The notes: generated from the sequence alone by a model not told the origin. Counted from the first letter of the stretch, positions 17,138-25,532 are shown. The stretch: 64,000 nucleotides of DNA from Lentibacter sp. XHP0401 (GCF_025751535.1 NZ_JAOWLC010000002.1:186001-250000), one strand, 5' to 3'. Program-made: numbers and translations.

Positions 17138-17866
17138 TCACATTATCGGTCGGGGTGATGCTTCGAGTTCATCCATCAACGCGACATCGGCCAACGCGTT
17201 TAGATCAGGGACACGCAGCGTGCCGTCGGACCAATGGGCGAGCTGTTTGGATCTTAAGGCAGCAAGCGTCTTGTTTGTGTGAACGAGAGACAAGCCTAAT
17301 GCGTCCGCCAAGTCTTGTTGCTTGAAGGGGAACTTCATTACATTTGAGTTTACAAGTCCAAGCGCGCTCCCTCTTATGAACACGCGCGCCAGGCCCCATG
17401 CGACAGCTTGAATGGCTGTACGTTGCCCGACAGTAGATAATGCCTCACCCATAAAGTGCTCTTCTACCGCTGCCAGCCACGTGAGTGAAAAGGCCCTTTC
17501 GGGGCGTTCTCTAAAAAAGGTCCACATTTCGGATCGATCAAACACACACAGGGTCATCTTTGTGGTTGCTTCGACAGAATGGCCCATTTCCCCCATAACA
17601 CCCGCCTGCAGGCCTATGAAATCTCCAGGGAATATCATACTGACAACTTGTCGTTTACCGTTCCGGAGCAGTTTGTACCGTAAGCCCATCCCGTGAAGGG
17701 CAGTGTACAGTTGCGGGCTGTTTGATCCTTCCATCAGAATCGGCGTGCCTGCATCAACAATAAGTTCACCGACTTTAAATCGTTGCATGAAGCGAACTTC
17801 ATCTGCTGACATGTCTTCAAATATGTCACGTTGCCTTAGCGGACAGTTTTCGCATTTAGTCGCCAT
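17138..17866 (-). CDS. Crp/Fnr family transcriptional regulator
   Basis: 242-aa regulator with a cyclic-nucleotide-binding-like sensor domain (residues 20-145, for example LRNGKRQVVSMIFPGDFIGL) and a C-terminal winged helix (near 150-225). The HTH is KQQDLADALGLSLVHTNKTLAAL. The N-terminus has CENCPLR with Cys5 and Cys8, but only one further Cys is present (in TLCVFD). The four-Cys FNR iron-sulfur site is therefore incomplete. GGAGAG upstream supports the ATG. It is divergent from a receiver-like gene and stands next to the general stress module. Roseobacters carry many such regulators of unknown signal. Confidence 0.88.
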   Translation of the reverse strand: MATKCENCPLRQRDIFEDMSADEVRFMQRFKVGELIVDAGTPILMEGSNSPQLYTALHGMGLRYKLLRNGKRQVVSMIFPGDFIGLQAGVMGEMGHSVEATTKMTLCVFDRSEMWTFFRERPERAFSLTWLAAVEEHFMGEALSTVGQRTAIQAVAWGLARVFIRGSALGLVNSNVMKFPFKQQDLADALGLSLVHTNKTLAALRSKQLAHWSDGTLRVPDLNALADVALMDELEASPRPIM

Positions 17867-17926
17867 AAAGAGCTCTCCGATATGTCATAGATTAATGCGC
17901 GCTGTGGCGATTAGCATTACGCGTAG

Positions 17927-18277
17927 ATGATGCAGAAAAGTAGCGCACATCTTAACCGAGCCTTTGTTATTATAGAGTCGGATCCCATCATCAGCATGGA
18001 TCTGCTTGGAACTGTCGCGGCCGCATTCCCACAAAGTTCCGTCTATATCAGCGAATTGGTGGCGGACGCTCTGTCACCTAGCAATTTATCGTTAGTACCC
18101 ACATCGATTCTTATAAATTCAGTTCTGGTGACGGAAGAGTGTATAGATGTTTTGCGGGACTGTGTTGATAACGGTGCTAAGCTTGTGTTTATCGGTTCGG
18201 CTCCTGACACTGACCTGCCATCGGTCGTTATCGAGCTTCCTTTTACAACATCAATGATCTTGAACGCCTTATCCTAG
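17927..18277 (+). CDS. Degenerate response-regulator receiver protein
   Basis: 116-aa single-domain protein with a receiver-like pattern. AFVIIESDPIISMDLLGTV at residues 12-30 matches the beta1-alpha1 segment with an acidic pair position. However, the usual phospho-Asp strand is not evident (the matching place reads SILINSVLVT). KLVFIGSA near residue 84 resembles beta4 and VVIELPFT near 100 the usual SKPF region, with the Lys replaced. It is probably not phosphorylated in the normal way. It is transcribed divergently from the Crp/Fnr gene, with 60 bp between, and lies near PhyR. A role as a decoy or adaptor is conjecture. Confidence 0.65.
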   Translation: MMQKSSAHLNRAFVIIESDPIISMDLLGTVAAAFPQSSVYISELVADALSPSNLSLVPTSILINSVLVTEECIDVLRDCVDNGAKLVFIGSAPDTDLPSVVIELPFTTSMILNALS

Positions 18278-18609
18278 GTCTTCCCGCGGTCGGCTTGGGC
18301 TCCGGCATGAAGGCCAAATAGGAAGGCCTGCATGATTGGTGGACCATCGGTTGATGGTGCCTTCTCTTCAGCAGGTGGCTTCAGATTATCCCTTCTCCTC
18401 GTCGATCCTATTGCGAGCATTATCAAGCCAAACCCGAGATAAACGCACGCCACAATCAAAGCGGTTGTCGCAGTGCCCACAAGCGGTAGCAATATCAGCC
18501 AGCCTGCAACGGTTAAAAAACCGGCTCCGACAGAACACAAAAGCAGGCCCCCCGTAAGAAGGCCTGCGCGTTTGACCGTATGGGCCACTTTTCTCTCAAT
18601 ACCAAACAT
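18274..18609 (-). CDS. YqjE/phage-holin-family-like membrane protein
   Basis: 111-aa membrane protein with two long hydrophobic helices (near residues 15-45 and 47-65), a basic stretch (STRRRDNLK) and a polar tail. It follows the DUF883 gene by 3 bp on the same strand. This order matches the yqjD-yqjE arrangement of enterobacteria, where YqjE belongs to the Phage_holin_3_6 class. The function is not established, and a holin role is unlikely here. The EcfG-type promoter upstream of the first gene would serve both genes. The 3' end overlaps the convergent receiver-like gene by 4 bp. Confidence 0.7.
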   Translation of the reverse strand: MFGIERKVAHTVKRAGLLTGGLLLCSVGAGFLTVAGWLILLPLVGTATTALIVACVYLGFGLIMLAIGSTRRRDNLKPPAEEKAPSTDGPPIMQAFLFGLHAGAQADRGKT

Positions 18610-18612
18610 CGG

Positions 18613-18939
18613 TTACTTCCGTGCACCTAGAAAGCCGATTAGAAAACCAAGTCCGGCAGCAATACCCAACGCAGTTGCAGGTTGCTTATGTACAAAATCG
18701 TTTGCCTGACCCTGCAGGGCAAGAGCTTGCTGGCGTGCAGCCTCAGCTTGGTCAGAAACTTTTTCGCGCGCATCGGTTGCCTTGGCTTTTGCAGCGGAAG
18801 CCGCTTCATACCCTTTTGATTTACCAAGGTCGGCAATCATTTGTGTAAGGTCAACAATATCATCTCGCAACGTTTCTACCTGCGCACTCAAATCATCCGC
18901 ATCAGTGCCTTTATTGAGCTTTTTTATTGTGGTTGCCAT
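18613..18939 (-). CDS. DUF883/ElaB/YqjD family membrane-anchored protein
   Basis: 108-aa protein. A long charged helix or coiled coil (residues 15-85, LRDDIVDLTQMIADLGKS and Ala-rich KAKATDAREK) is followed by one C-terminal transmembrane helix (ATALGIAAGLGFLIGFLGARK). This is the typical build of YqjD/ElaB proteins, which in E. coli are stationary-phase tail-anchored proteins that bind ribosomes. An EcfG-type promoter at 18971-18996 (GGAAC-N17-CGTT, minus strand) lies about 30 bp upstream of the start, so stress control is likely. Confidence 0.8.
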   Translation of the reverse strand: MATTIKKLNKGTDADDLSAQVETLRDDIVDLTQMIADLGKSKGYEAASAAKAKATDAREKVSDQAEAARQQALALQGQANDFVHKQPATALGIAAGLGFLIGFLGARK

Positions 18940-18970
18940 GATCTATCTCCTTTTACTTAACTGACCAACC

Positions 18971-18996
18971 AACGTGTGATGGCAAGATTGGGTTCC
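18971..18996 (-). promoter_or_regulatory. EcfG-type promoter of the DUF883/YqjE-like operon
   Basis: On the minus strand GGAAC (18996-18992), 17 bp, then CGTT (18974-18971). This matches the alphaproteobacterial general stress sigma consensus. Confidence 0.75.
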
Positions 18997-19018
18997 CTGT
19001 AAAAAGTAAAAATAGCGT

Positions 19019-19044
19019 GGAACCGAAAGAGTAACATGCCTGTT
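19019..19044 (+). promoter_or_regulatory. Probable EcfG-type promoter of the DUF1328 gene
   Basis: GGAAC at 19019-19023, 17 bp, then TGTT at 19041-19044, one base off the CGTT consensus. The gene starts 56 bp downstream. Confidence 0.5.
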
Positions 19045-19100
19045 GTTTGAGTAGACAGCGCCGCAAAGAGCGGCGCTACCTGAACAGAAGGGAACATCTT

Positions 19101-19262
19101 ATGTTATACTATGCACTGGTATTTTTTGTCGTTGCGCTCATTGCGGCGTTTTTTGGATTTGGGGGCATTGCATCGGCCACAGCAGGCATCGCACAAGTTT
19201 TGTTTGTGGTTTTTCTGATATTGTTTGTGGGCACGCTGATAATGCGTGCAGTTCGCAAATAA
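19101..19262 (+). CDS. DUF1328 family small membrane protein
   Basis: 53-aa protein made of two hydrophobic helices ([19 protein letters not shown] and [19 protein letters not shown]) joined by a GGIASATAG turn, the pattern of the YtjA/DUF1328 family. The ATG at 19101 is preferred over 19047 because AAGGGA lies just upstream and the shorter protein matches the family length. Function unknown; genes of this family are often stress induced. A probable EcfG-type promoter precedes it. Confidence 0.8.
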   Translation: MLYYALVFFVVALIAAFFGFGGIASATAGIAQVLFVVFLILFVGTLIMRAVRK

Positions 19263-19482
19263 CAAAACTGCTGCGAACAGGAGATCATCAAAGCCATAAG
19301 ACAACCGTTTCATGTTGCTGCATTGGCGGAAAGAAAGTTTCGCGAGGATAAACCTACGCAGTTGATGAGTTGGAGAGTGCGTACCGTGGCAAGGGCCAGG
19401 TGCGCCTCAGAAATTGGTAGGGATCATGGATGAATTTGTGGCCGCAGATGTAGAAATGCTAACCAATACGTACAAGAAAATT

Positions 19483-19517
19483 AATAAGCCCGCGAAAATG
19501 AATTTCGCAGGCTTATT
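19483..19517. terminator. Terminator after phyR (bidirectional shape)
   Basis: Stem AATAAGCC/GGCTTATT with an inner GCGAAA/TTTCGC pairing around ATGAA, directly after the phyR stop. T-rich sequence is present on both sides (TTTTTAT on plus, TTAATTTTC on minus). Confidence 0.7.
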
Positions 19518-19518
19518 T

Positions 19519-20328
19519 TTATGCCTTTAGTGTGTCGGTGGATGCAAAAAACATCGCCTGGCTAACTGCGGATCTCACTTGCTCTTCGTGAAATGGCTTT
19601 GAAATCAGGAATGCAGGCTCAGGCCGGTCACCTGTCAGTAGGCGTTCGGGAAATGCCGTTATAAAAATCACAGGAACGTCCATAAGCTCAAGCAAGTCGT
19701 TAACAGCATCAATTCCAGACGAATTGTCGGCCAGCTGGATGTCTGCCAGAATCAAATCGGCACTATGGTCTCGTCCCAATTTGATTGCTTCAGTGTGTGT
19801 CCGGGCAATACCTGTAACGTCATGGCCAAGACCGGTCACGATGGCCGAAAGGTCTGCGGCAATTATCGGCTCGTCTTCGATGATCATCACGCGCCCCTTG
19901 AAGCTATCGGCGAGTTCTTCATTTGCTTTGCTTATCAAGCTGCGAACTTCATCAATGTTGGTATCCATGATGGTTGCCACCTGTTCGAGGCTGAAGTCTT
20001 CAATCGTGCGCAATAAAAGCGCCTCGCGCGAGTTTGTTGTCAGATTGGCAAGCAAACCGTGTGCCCGGCTGCGCAAACTATCTTCAGGGTCGACAAACGT
20101 CTGGCCTGATGTACTCCAAATTGCATGAAAGCATTTGAAAAGGTTTACTTTAACTGGGTTATCATTCTCAAATGAGCTACGATCTTTTAGGATCACCTCA
20201 AGTGTCGCGACAGTATATTTGTCTCCTCGCGCCTGCGATCCCGTAAGCGAGCGGGTATACCTGCGCAAATAGGGAAGTTCGGAAGCGATCAAGTCTGAAA
20301 AATTGGCCGCGGCTTTGGTGCTGTTCAT
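19519..20328 (-). CDS. phyR: Response regulator PhyR (anti-anti-sigma factor)
   Basis: Central switch of the general stress response, 269 aa. The N-terminal sigma-like domain (residues 1 to about 130, SDLIASELPYLRRYTRSLTG and the region-4-like EDFSLEQVATIM) mimics EcfG. The C-terminal receiver starts at VMIIEDEPIIAADL and carries the phospho-Asp in LILADIQL, Thr in FITA and Lys in ISKPF. Known: phosphorylated PhyR sequesters NepR and frees EcfG. The ATG at 20328 has AAGGTGAG upstream; a longer frame to 20439 would run over the promoter. It is divergent from nepR-ecfG across a palindromic promoter. Confidence 0.95.
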   Translation of the reverse strand: MNSTKAAANFSDLIASELPYLRRYTRSLTGSQARGDKYTVATLEVILKDRSSFENDNPVKVNLFKCFHAIWSTSGQTFVDPEDSLRSRAHGLLANLTTNSREALLLRTIEDFSLEQVATIMDTNIDEVRSLISKANEELADSFKGRVMIIEDEPIIAADLSAIVTGLGHDVTGIARTHTEAIKLGRDHSADLILADIQLADNSSGIDAVNDLLELMDVPVIFITAFPERLLTGDRPEPAFLISKPFHEEQVRSAVSQAMFFASTDTLKA

Positions 20329-20353
20329 TTTTCTCACCTTATTTACAATAATT

Positions 20354-20389
20354 GTGGAACCAAACGCGCGCCTGAGCGTTTGGTTCCAC
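20354..20389. promoter_or_regulatory. Palindromic bidirectional EcfG promoter between phyR and nepR-ecfG
   Basis: Perfect inverted repeat GTGGAACCAAACG (20354-20366) and CGTTTGGTTCCAC (20377-20389). Read on plus: GGAAC (20356-20360), 16 bp, CGTT (20377-20380). Read on minus: GGAAC (20387-20383), 16 bp, CGTT (20366-20363). Both directions carry the full EcfG consensus, so each polymerase footprint covers the other promoter. Confidence 0.85.
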
Positions 20390-20432
20390 GTTGAATGAAG
20401 GTTTTTGGCAGGATATGAGGCGATGAGACAAG

Positions 20433-20597
20433 ATGACAAGTAGAAGCGATGCTAAAAAAGCCAAGATCGCGGAGTATATTGATGAGAACCTGAAAAAGGT
20501 TTTCTCCGAGCTCGAGAGTGACGAGATGCCCGATCAGATTGTCGACCTTCTGTCTGTGCTTCGGGCGCAAGATGAAGAGTTGAAGCAAAAAAAATGA
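20433..20597 (+). CDS. nepR: Anti-sigma factor NepR
   Basis: 54-aa protein that binds and inhibits EcfG until phospho-PhyR takes it away. The central helix pair is visible (KIAEYIDENLKKVFSELESD and DQIVDLLSVLRAQDE), matching the NepR core helices. It lies between the palindromic EcfG promoter and ecfG, and its TGA overlaps the ecfG ATG (20594-20597), implying translational coupling. The ribosome binding site is weak, which would keep NepR low. The assignment rests on sequence pattern plus the standard phyR-nepR-ecfG order. Confidence 0.9.
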   Translation: MTSRSDAKKAKIAEYIDENLKKVFSELESDEMPDQIVDLLSVLRAQDEELKQKK

Positions 20598-21148
20598 ATG
20601 ATCTTGATCCAAAAGACGAGCTGGTAACACATCTGCCCGCTTTGAGAGCGTTTGCGCTCAGTCTTACTCGCAATGGCGCGACGGCTGACGATATGATGCA
20701 GGACACTGTCCTAAAGGCTTGGACAAACTTGGACAAGTTCCAAGCTGGAACGAATATGCGTGCATGGTTGTTTACGATCTTGCGTAACAACTTTTATTCA
20801 AGCCGCCGCAAGCTGAACCGTGAAGTGGCTGATGTCGACAGCGCATTTTCAGACAAACTATCGGTCAAGCCGGAACACGACGGACGTTTGCAAATGCGGG
20901 ATTTCAAGCAAGCATTCGAGCAATTACCAGATGAGCAGCGCGAAGCGCTCATTCTTGTCGGGGCAAACGGGTTTTCCTATGAAGAGGCGGGTGAAACTTG
21001 CGGGGTTGCGACCGGAACAATGAAAAGTCGAGTCAATCGGGCGCGTACCAAATTAACCGAGTTATTGAAGCTTGATGAAGATGAAGCTCTAGAGATGACT
21101 GACACGGCGACGATGGCGGTCGTGGCAACTCCGGGGATGCCTTCATGA
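20594..21148 (+). CDS. ecfG: General stress sigma factor EcfG (ECF family)
   Basis: 184-aa ECF sigma factor. Region 2 (residues about 10-75) includes LPALRAFALSLTRNGATADD, DTVLKAWTNLDKF and MRAWLFTILRNNFYS. Region 4 (about 110-160) has LPDEQREALILVGANGFSYEEAG and GTMKSRVNRARTKL as its HTH. Known: EcfG recognises GGAAC-N16/17-CGTT, and several such promoters occur in this window. The start overlaps the nepR stop and the stop overlaps the kinase start, so nepR, ecfG and the kinase gene form one operon that EcfG itself probably drives. Confidence 0.93.
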   Translation: MNDLDPKDELVTHLPALRAFALSLTRNGATADDMMQDTVLKAWTNLDKFQAGTNMRAWLFTILRNNFYSSRRKLNREVADVDSAFSDKLSVKPEHDGRLQMRDFKQAFEQLPDEQREALILVGANGFSYEEAGETCGVATGTMKSRVNRARTKLTELLKLDEDEALEMTDTATMAVVATPGMPS

Positions 21149-22851
21149 TAGCAGGCAAGTGGTATAACAGTCTGCGTGTGCAGATTGTTGTGCTTTTATC
21201 TCTCGCACTTTTCCCGCTTGGTGCGATTGCAATTAATCAGACAAATCAGGTCGAGGCGGAGGTTGAGAGAAACAACGGTCTTACATTGTTGGCTCTAACC
21301 AAGCGCGCAGCTATGAATGAAGAGTTAATTATCGAACGGGCTATAGGCGCCGCGCATTTTTTTTCCGTCATCGCTGAGGAGTATATCGAGAATCCCGAGC
21401 GCTGCCAGCGAGACCTCAAGGCATTCTTGAACGAAAATGACGCCTATAGTTTTATTGGGATCCTGCCTCCAACGGGCGTTGTATCTTGTAGCTCGGCTGA
21501 TGAAGTTTACGACTTATCTGACTCACCAAACATCCAACAACTACTACTTGAAAAACAACGTAAAATTTTAGTTAATAAACACGCTCCGTTGAGTGGTGTC
21601 TCCATCTTTAATGTTTCGGAGCCATTTGAAATTGACGGCGTTTTTGCCGGATTTGTATCCGTGTCGATCCCACACGATGTGCTACCTGATACAGACGATG
21701 ACCTCACCAGTCTTGGCCTCTTGAACCTCATAACGATCAACGAAGACGGGGATATTTTAACCGCGCGAGGTGGGCTGGAGAGTGCGGAAGACGAGTTGCC
21801 AGAGGGGCTAACGCTTCAGTCTCTTGCACTTATTCAAAGGGCCACGTTCCAAAGTAAAAACCAGAATGGCTTCAGGCGCGCTTATACTTTTGCGCCTATA
21901 GTAGGCAGCCGTGTTAAGGTCATCGGAATATGGGACGTTGAAAATCGCAACGGGACTTCTTTTAGGGCCAGTATCGGACCGGCCGTCTTTCCGATACTCA
22001 TGTGGATGGCCAGTATGGCCGTGGCAATACTCTCCGTTTACATGTTGGTTCTACGCCATCTTGCACGAATGCGCAGAGACATGGATAATTTTGCGGAGCA
22101 CCGCATAATAGCAGAGACGACTAAAACTCCGATAATGCCGAACGAGCTTCAAGCGCTTGAGGATAATTTTGGCCAAATGACCGCCAGCATTCTGCGTGAG
22201 GAAGCCGAGATGGAGGACATCCTGAGAGAAAAGAATGTCCTCATCAAGGAAGTGCATCACCGTGTTAAAAATAATCTTCAACTGATTTCTTCAATTATGA
22301 ACATGAAGATCAGAACGGCAAAGCATGAAGAGACGCGCTCGATGTTGTCACGATTGCAGGATCGCGTTCTCAGCCTTGCAACCATTCACAGGGATTTGTA
22401 CCAATCGAAGAATGGTGGATTGGTTAACGCTGGAGCTTTGCTAAGCGAGATTGTTGAAAAGTCAGCCGAAGTTGCCGCTTACTCCAATGACGCACTAGAC
22501 ATTAATGCTGATTTTGATCCCGTTTGGCTCTATCCTGATCAGGTTGTTCCGCTTTCGCTGTTGGTCGCTGAAGGCATGACAAACGCGATGAAGTATATAG
22601 GCCAAACGCAAGAGGAGGGGGCTTGGGTTAAGGTTTCTCTTAAGCAAGAAGATACTGAGTGTGTGCTCACGCTTGCCAATTCGATCGGCGATAATGCCGA
22701 TAGAGAAAGCACGGGGCTGGGAACTCAGTTGATTAATGCCTTTTCCATTCAGCTAGGGGGGCAGATCGAGCTGAAAGAAACCGCAAAAAGTTACGCTTTG
22801 ACTTTGCGGTTTACGATTGCTGACTTCGTTCCAGAAAACCGTGACTTCTAA
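21145..22851 (+). CDS. HisKA_2 family sensor histidine kinase of the general stress system
   Basis: 568-aa membrane kinase. TM1 is near residues 13-30, then an extracytoplasmic sensor domain of about 250 residues (Cache-like, for example GVVSCSSADEVYDLS), then TM2 near 285-305 and a HAMP-like linker. The phosphoacceptor is in IKEVHHRVKNNLQL, the signature of HisKA_2/HWE-type kinases. The ATPase domain has the N-box VAEGMTNAMKY and G-box ESTGLGTQL. Kinases of this class phosphorylate PhyR. Its cotranscription with nepR-ecfG (ATGA overlap at 21145) suggests it is the PhyR kinase (PhyK-like). The sensed signal is unknown. Confidence 0.9.
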   Translation: MIAGKWYNSLRVQIVVLLSLALFPLGAIAINQTNQVEAEVERNNGLTLLALTKRAAMNEELIIERAIGAAHFFSVIAEEYIENPERCQRDLKAFLNENDAYSFIGILPPTGVVSCSSADEVYDLSDSPNIQQLLLEKQRKILVNKHAPLSGVSIFNVSEPFEIDGVFAGFVSVSIPHDVLPDTDDDLTSLGLLNLITINEDGDILTARGGLESAEDELPEGLTLQSLALIQRATFQSKNQNGFRRAYTFAPIVGSRVKVIGIWDVENRNGTSFRASIGPAVFPILMWMASMAVAILSVYMLVLRHLARMRRDMDNFAEHRIIAETTKTPIMPNELQALEDNFGQMTASILREEAEMEDILREKNVLIKEVHHRVKNNLQLISSIMNMKIRTAKHEETRSMLSRLQDRVLSLATIHRDLYQSKNGGLVNAGALLSEIVEKSAEVAAYSNDALDINADFDPVWLYPDQVVPLSLLVAEGMTNAMKYIGQTQEEGAWVKVSLKQEDTECVLTLANSIGDNADRESTGLGTQLINAFSIQLGGQIELKETAKSYALTLRFTIADFVPENRDF

Positions 22852-24389
22852 TGCGTTCACATACTCCGCGGCTTTTTGAAGTATTGCTCACCGCATCGGA
22901 GGCTTATCCTGCTCTGGAGCGTGAATTCATGCTTGCTGAGCATGAGATTCTCGCCAGTTTCCGGGTATTTGACCCTTGGACAAAACTTCGGTCTCAAGCT
23001 GCAAAGCGCGTCGGTCAAATATGGTTTGACCTTCTGATAGACACTTTAGACCGTGGTGTCCAAATCACGCTTACTATCAGTGACTTCGATCCGGTTGCGC
23101 GCATGAATTTCCACATTCACAGTTGGAATTGTGTGCGCGCAATATATGCAGCTGCTGAGCTGTCAAAGAATCCTCATTTGCTGAAGGTAACGGCGGCAAT
23201 GCATCCTGCGAGCGTCGGTATTCTTCCGCGACTGTTGCTTTGGCCGCGTATGATCAAAGAAATCAACACCAGCCTGGAAGACATAAACCAGAAACCTCCG
23301 GCAGCTCGAACAGATATACTTAATCGAGCACCCTATGTGCGGCCTTTGGTAAGATATCACGGTCAAAAACTGGCCGCTCGCCGCTTTCCACCACCACGGC
23401 TTTATCCTGTTACGCATCATCAGAAACTGGCTGTTTTTGATGACAGCCGGCTTTACATTGGTGGTCTTGATTTGGATGATCGCCGCTATGATACACCTAA
23501 TCACGACCGCAAGGCTTCGGAGACGTGGCATGACACTCAAATCATCGTTGATGGTCCCGTCGCTCGAGAAGCCGCAGATCACCTTCGGGAATTTCAGCGT
23601 GTCGTTCGTGGTGCAAAACCCACCAAGACCGATTTTCTTCTGCGAACAATTTCTGCTAGGCGCGCTGTCGATTTACCATTCATGTCTCCCAAACCAGTCG
23701 TCTCCGAGATCGCAACGGCGCACCGTGAAATGATCGGGAGGTCATCATCGCTGATATACTTAGAGACGCAGTATTTAAGGGATCGTACACTTGCAAAACA
23801 ACTTGCACGCCGTGCGAAAGAGGCTTCTGGCCTTACGTTGATCATTATCCTGCCAGCCGCTCCGGAAGAAGCTGCATTTGGCAATGAGAAGAGCAGTGAT
23901 GTTGCTTATGGCGAGCACTTGCAGTGCCAATGTGTTGATATTATCCGCAGAGCATTCGGCGCACGCGTGTTTATTGGTTCACCAGTGCAGCAAGAAAGTG
24001 CGAAATCAAAAGGGCGTGCTAGCCTTTATGGTTCTCCAATCATCTATTTGCACGCAAAGGTTTCTATATTTGACGGCGTGGATGCTATCGTGTCTTCTGG
24101 GAACCTTAATGGTCGTAGCATGTGCTGGGATACTGAAGCAGGTGTGACAACGACAACCCCACAAGAGGCAAGGCATTTGCAAACCCGCAGCTTCAAGCAT
24201 TGGTTGGGGGATACCGCTGATGAAGCCCTTTTCCAGCAAGAAACGGCTTGTTCTGCCTGGTCCAAACTTGCGAAGAGAAATGCAGGACTTCCTCCAGAAA
24301 AACGTCAGGGCTTTATCGTGCCTTACGCGGAAGACCCGGCTGAACTCGTGGGCCGCAATTTGCCCGGTGTCCCCGAGGAAATCGCGTGA
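22851..24389 (+). CDS. Phospholipase D/cardiolipin synthase-like protein
   Basis: 512-aa protein with two HKD active-site motifs: HHQKLAVFDDSRLYIGG near residue 186 and HAKVSIFDGVDAIVSSGNLNGRS near 401. These are the paired half-sites of the PLD superfamily. No transmembrane helices are evident, so it is probably cytoplasmic or peripheral. It could act as a phospholipase D or a phosphatidyltransferase; the reaction cannot be settled. The start overlaps the last base of the kinase stop (TAATG), so the gene is likely in the same stress operon and may remodel membrane lipids. The 3' end overlaps the convergent transporter gene by 67 bp. Confidence 0.85.
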   Translation: MRSHTPRLFEVLLTASEAYPALEREFMLAEHEILASFRVFDPWTKLRSQAAKRVGQIWFDLLIDTLDRGVQITLTISDFDPVARMNFHIHSWNCVRAIYAAAELSKNPHLLKVTAAMHPASVGILPRLLLWPRMIKEINTSLEDINQKPPAARTDILNRAPYVRPLVRYHGQKLAARRFPPPRLYPVTHHQKLAVFDDSRLYIGGLDLDDRRYDTPNHDRKASETWHDTQIIVDGPVAREAADHLREFQRVVRGAKPTKTDFLLRTISARRAVDLPFMSPKPVVSEIATAHREMIGRSSSLIYLETQYLRDRTLAKQLARRAKEASGLTLIIILPAAPEEAAFGNEKSSDVAYGEHLQCQCVDIIRRAFGARVFIGSPVQQESAKSKGRASLYGSPIIYLHAKVSIFDGVDAIVSSGNLNGRSMCWDTEAGVTTTTPQEARHLQTRSFKHWLGDTADEALFQQETACSAWSKLAKRNAGLPPEKRQGFIVPYAEDPAELVGRNLPGVPEEIA

Positions 24390-25444
24390 GCCGTTAATCC
24401 ATCATAAATGGCCACCCCCCAGACGAGCAGGGGTATTGCGATTATCCCACCAATAGGCCCCCACAGCCAAAGCCAGAACACCAGAGACAGAAAGACCAAG
24501 AGCGGATTTATCGACAAGCTTTTGCCAACCAAAGTTGGTGTTACAAACTGCCCCTCTGTGGCATTCATGGCAAGATAGGTTGCCGCAGGTAGATAGCTGT
24601 ATGCACCATCAAACACAACGATCCCTGTTACAGTTAACAAGCCTGCTAAAGCGATTGGGCCAAGGTAAAGAACGAAGTTCAACCCAAACGCCAGCATCCC
24701 CCATAAAATAGGTGATGGCATTCCGTATAGGCGCATGACGATGGCCACCAGAACTGCAAAGCAAAAATTTATTGCGCTGATTGTCAGAACGTATTGAGAT
24801 ACCTTCTCACCGGCTTGACGAAGATCGTCTCCATTGATGTGAATTGACGCACCGCTTACCCAGTCATACAGGTCGTTTTTTACCATCAGGAAAAAATAGA
24901 GCGTGCCAGAGAAAATCATGAATTGAGCGCCAAATTGAGGCGCGTAAAACAAGGCGTCACTAATTGACGGAAGGTTAACCGCCTCTTCAGAATCTTCAGT
25001 ATTTGCGACGGTGTCGCCTTCGGCAGGCTCTATTGCTTTGGCGAGATCTTCTGACATATCTTCCAAGCCGCGCAATAACCGTCTTAGTTCCTCGATGGTT
25101 TCTCGTAGTTCATTCCAAATCACAGGGGCACGTTCTATTGCCTTGGTGACGTAGGGCTCGATTAGAAGCAGCAACAGCAGTATGCTTGTTAAAGCAAGAA
25201 GCATCGACAGGAGAGCTGAAAGCGCCGCAGGTAGCTTCAGCCTTTCCCAGATATCTGACAATGGAGTGAGGATAAGGCCTAAAAGCAGTGCCGCGATAAC
25301 AGGTGCAAACACGGTTTTTGCGTTTAAAAGAACCGTAAAGACGACAATTATGGTTAAAATAACGAAACAAGCATTGGCAAGTGTCATTGGGTGAATTGCC
25401 ACTGCCGCTTTATTTGGTGCAGCCGATTTCTTTGCGTTACTCAT
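24323..25444 (-). CDS. AI-2E family transporter (TqsA/PerM-like)
   Basis: 373-aa membrane protein with about eight hydrophobic segments in the usual 3+5 arrangement. The first cluster is residues 18-80, then a polar loop of about 75 residues (IERAPVIWNELRETIEEL, rich in Glu), then the C-terminal cluster with LYGMPSPILWGMLAFGLNFVLYLGP and SINPLLVFLSLVFWLWLWGPIGGI, both typical of the family. Members export AI-2 or other small molecules, or act as Na+/H+ antiporters; the substrate here is not known. It is the last gene of a minus-strand pair with the PLDc_N gene. Confidence 0.88.
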   Translation of the reverse strand: MSNAKKSAAPNKAAVAIHPMTLANACFVILTIIVVFTVLLNAKTVFAPVIAALLLGLILTPLSDIWERLKLPAALSALLSMLLALTSILLLLLLIEPYVTKAIERAPVIWNELRETIEELRRLLRGLEDMSEDLAKAIEPAEGDTVANTEDSEEAVNLPSISDALFYAPQFGAQFMIFSGTLYFFLMVKNDLYDWVSGASIHINGDDLRQAGEKVSQYVLTISAINFCFAVLVAIVMRLYGMPSPILWGMLAFGLNFVLYLGPIALAGLLTVTGIVVFDGAYSYLPAATYLAMNATEGQFVTPTLVGKSLSINPLLVFLSLVFWLWLWGPIGGIIAIPLLVWGVAIYDGLTAHAISSGTPGKLRPTSSAGSSA

Positions 25445-25532
25445 TAACTATCCTTGCGCAAGATGCTAGCTCTGATGACAAGGCAAGGAAGTGCAGATTG
25501 CCCCGCACGACCGATGAACTTGCCGTTTTGCC

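Noticed and set aside
17138-17866. True oxygen-sensing FNR with a 4Fe-4S cluster
   Set aside because: Only three cysteines are visible (Cys5, Cys8 and one near residue 107), so the four-ligand FNR site is not complete. Only Crp/Fnr family is claimed.
18274-18609. Holin belonging to a prophage
   Set aside because: It lies outside the att-bounded element, is paired with a YqjD-like gene and sits behind an EcfG promoter, so a stress membrane protein is the better reading.
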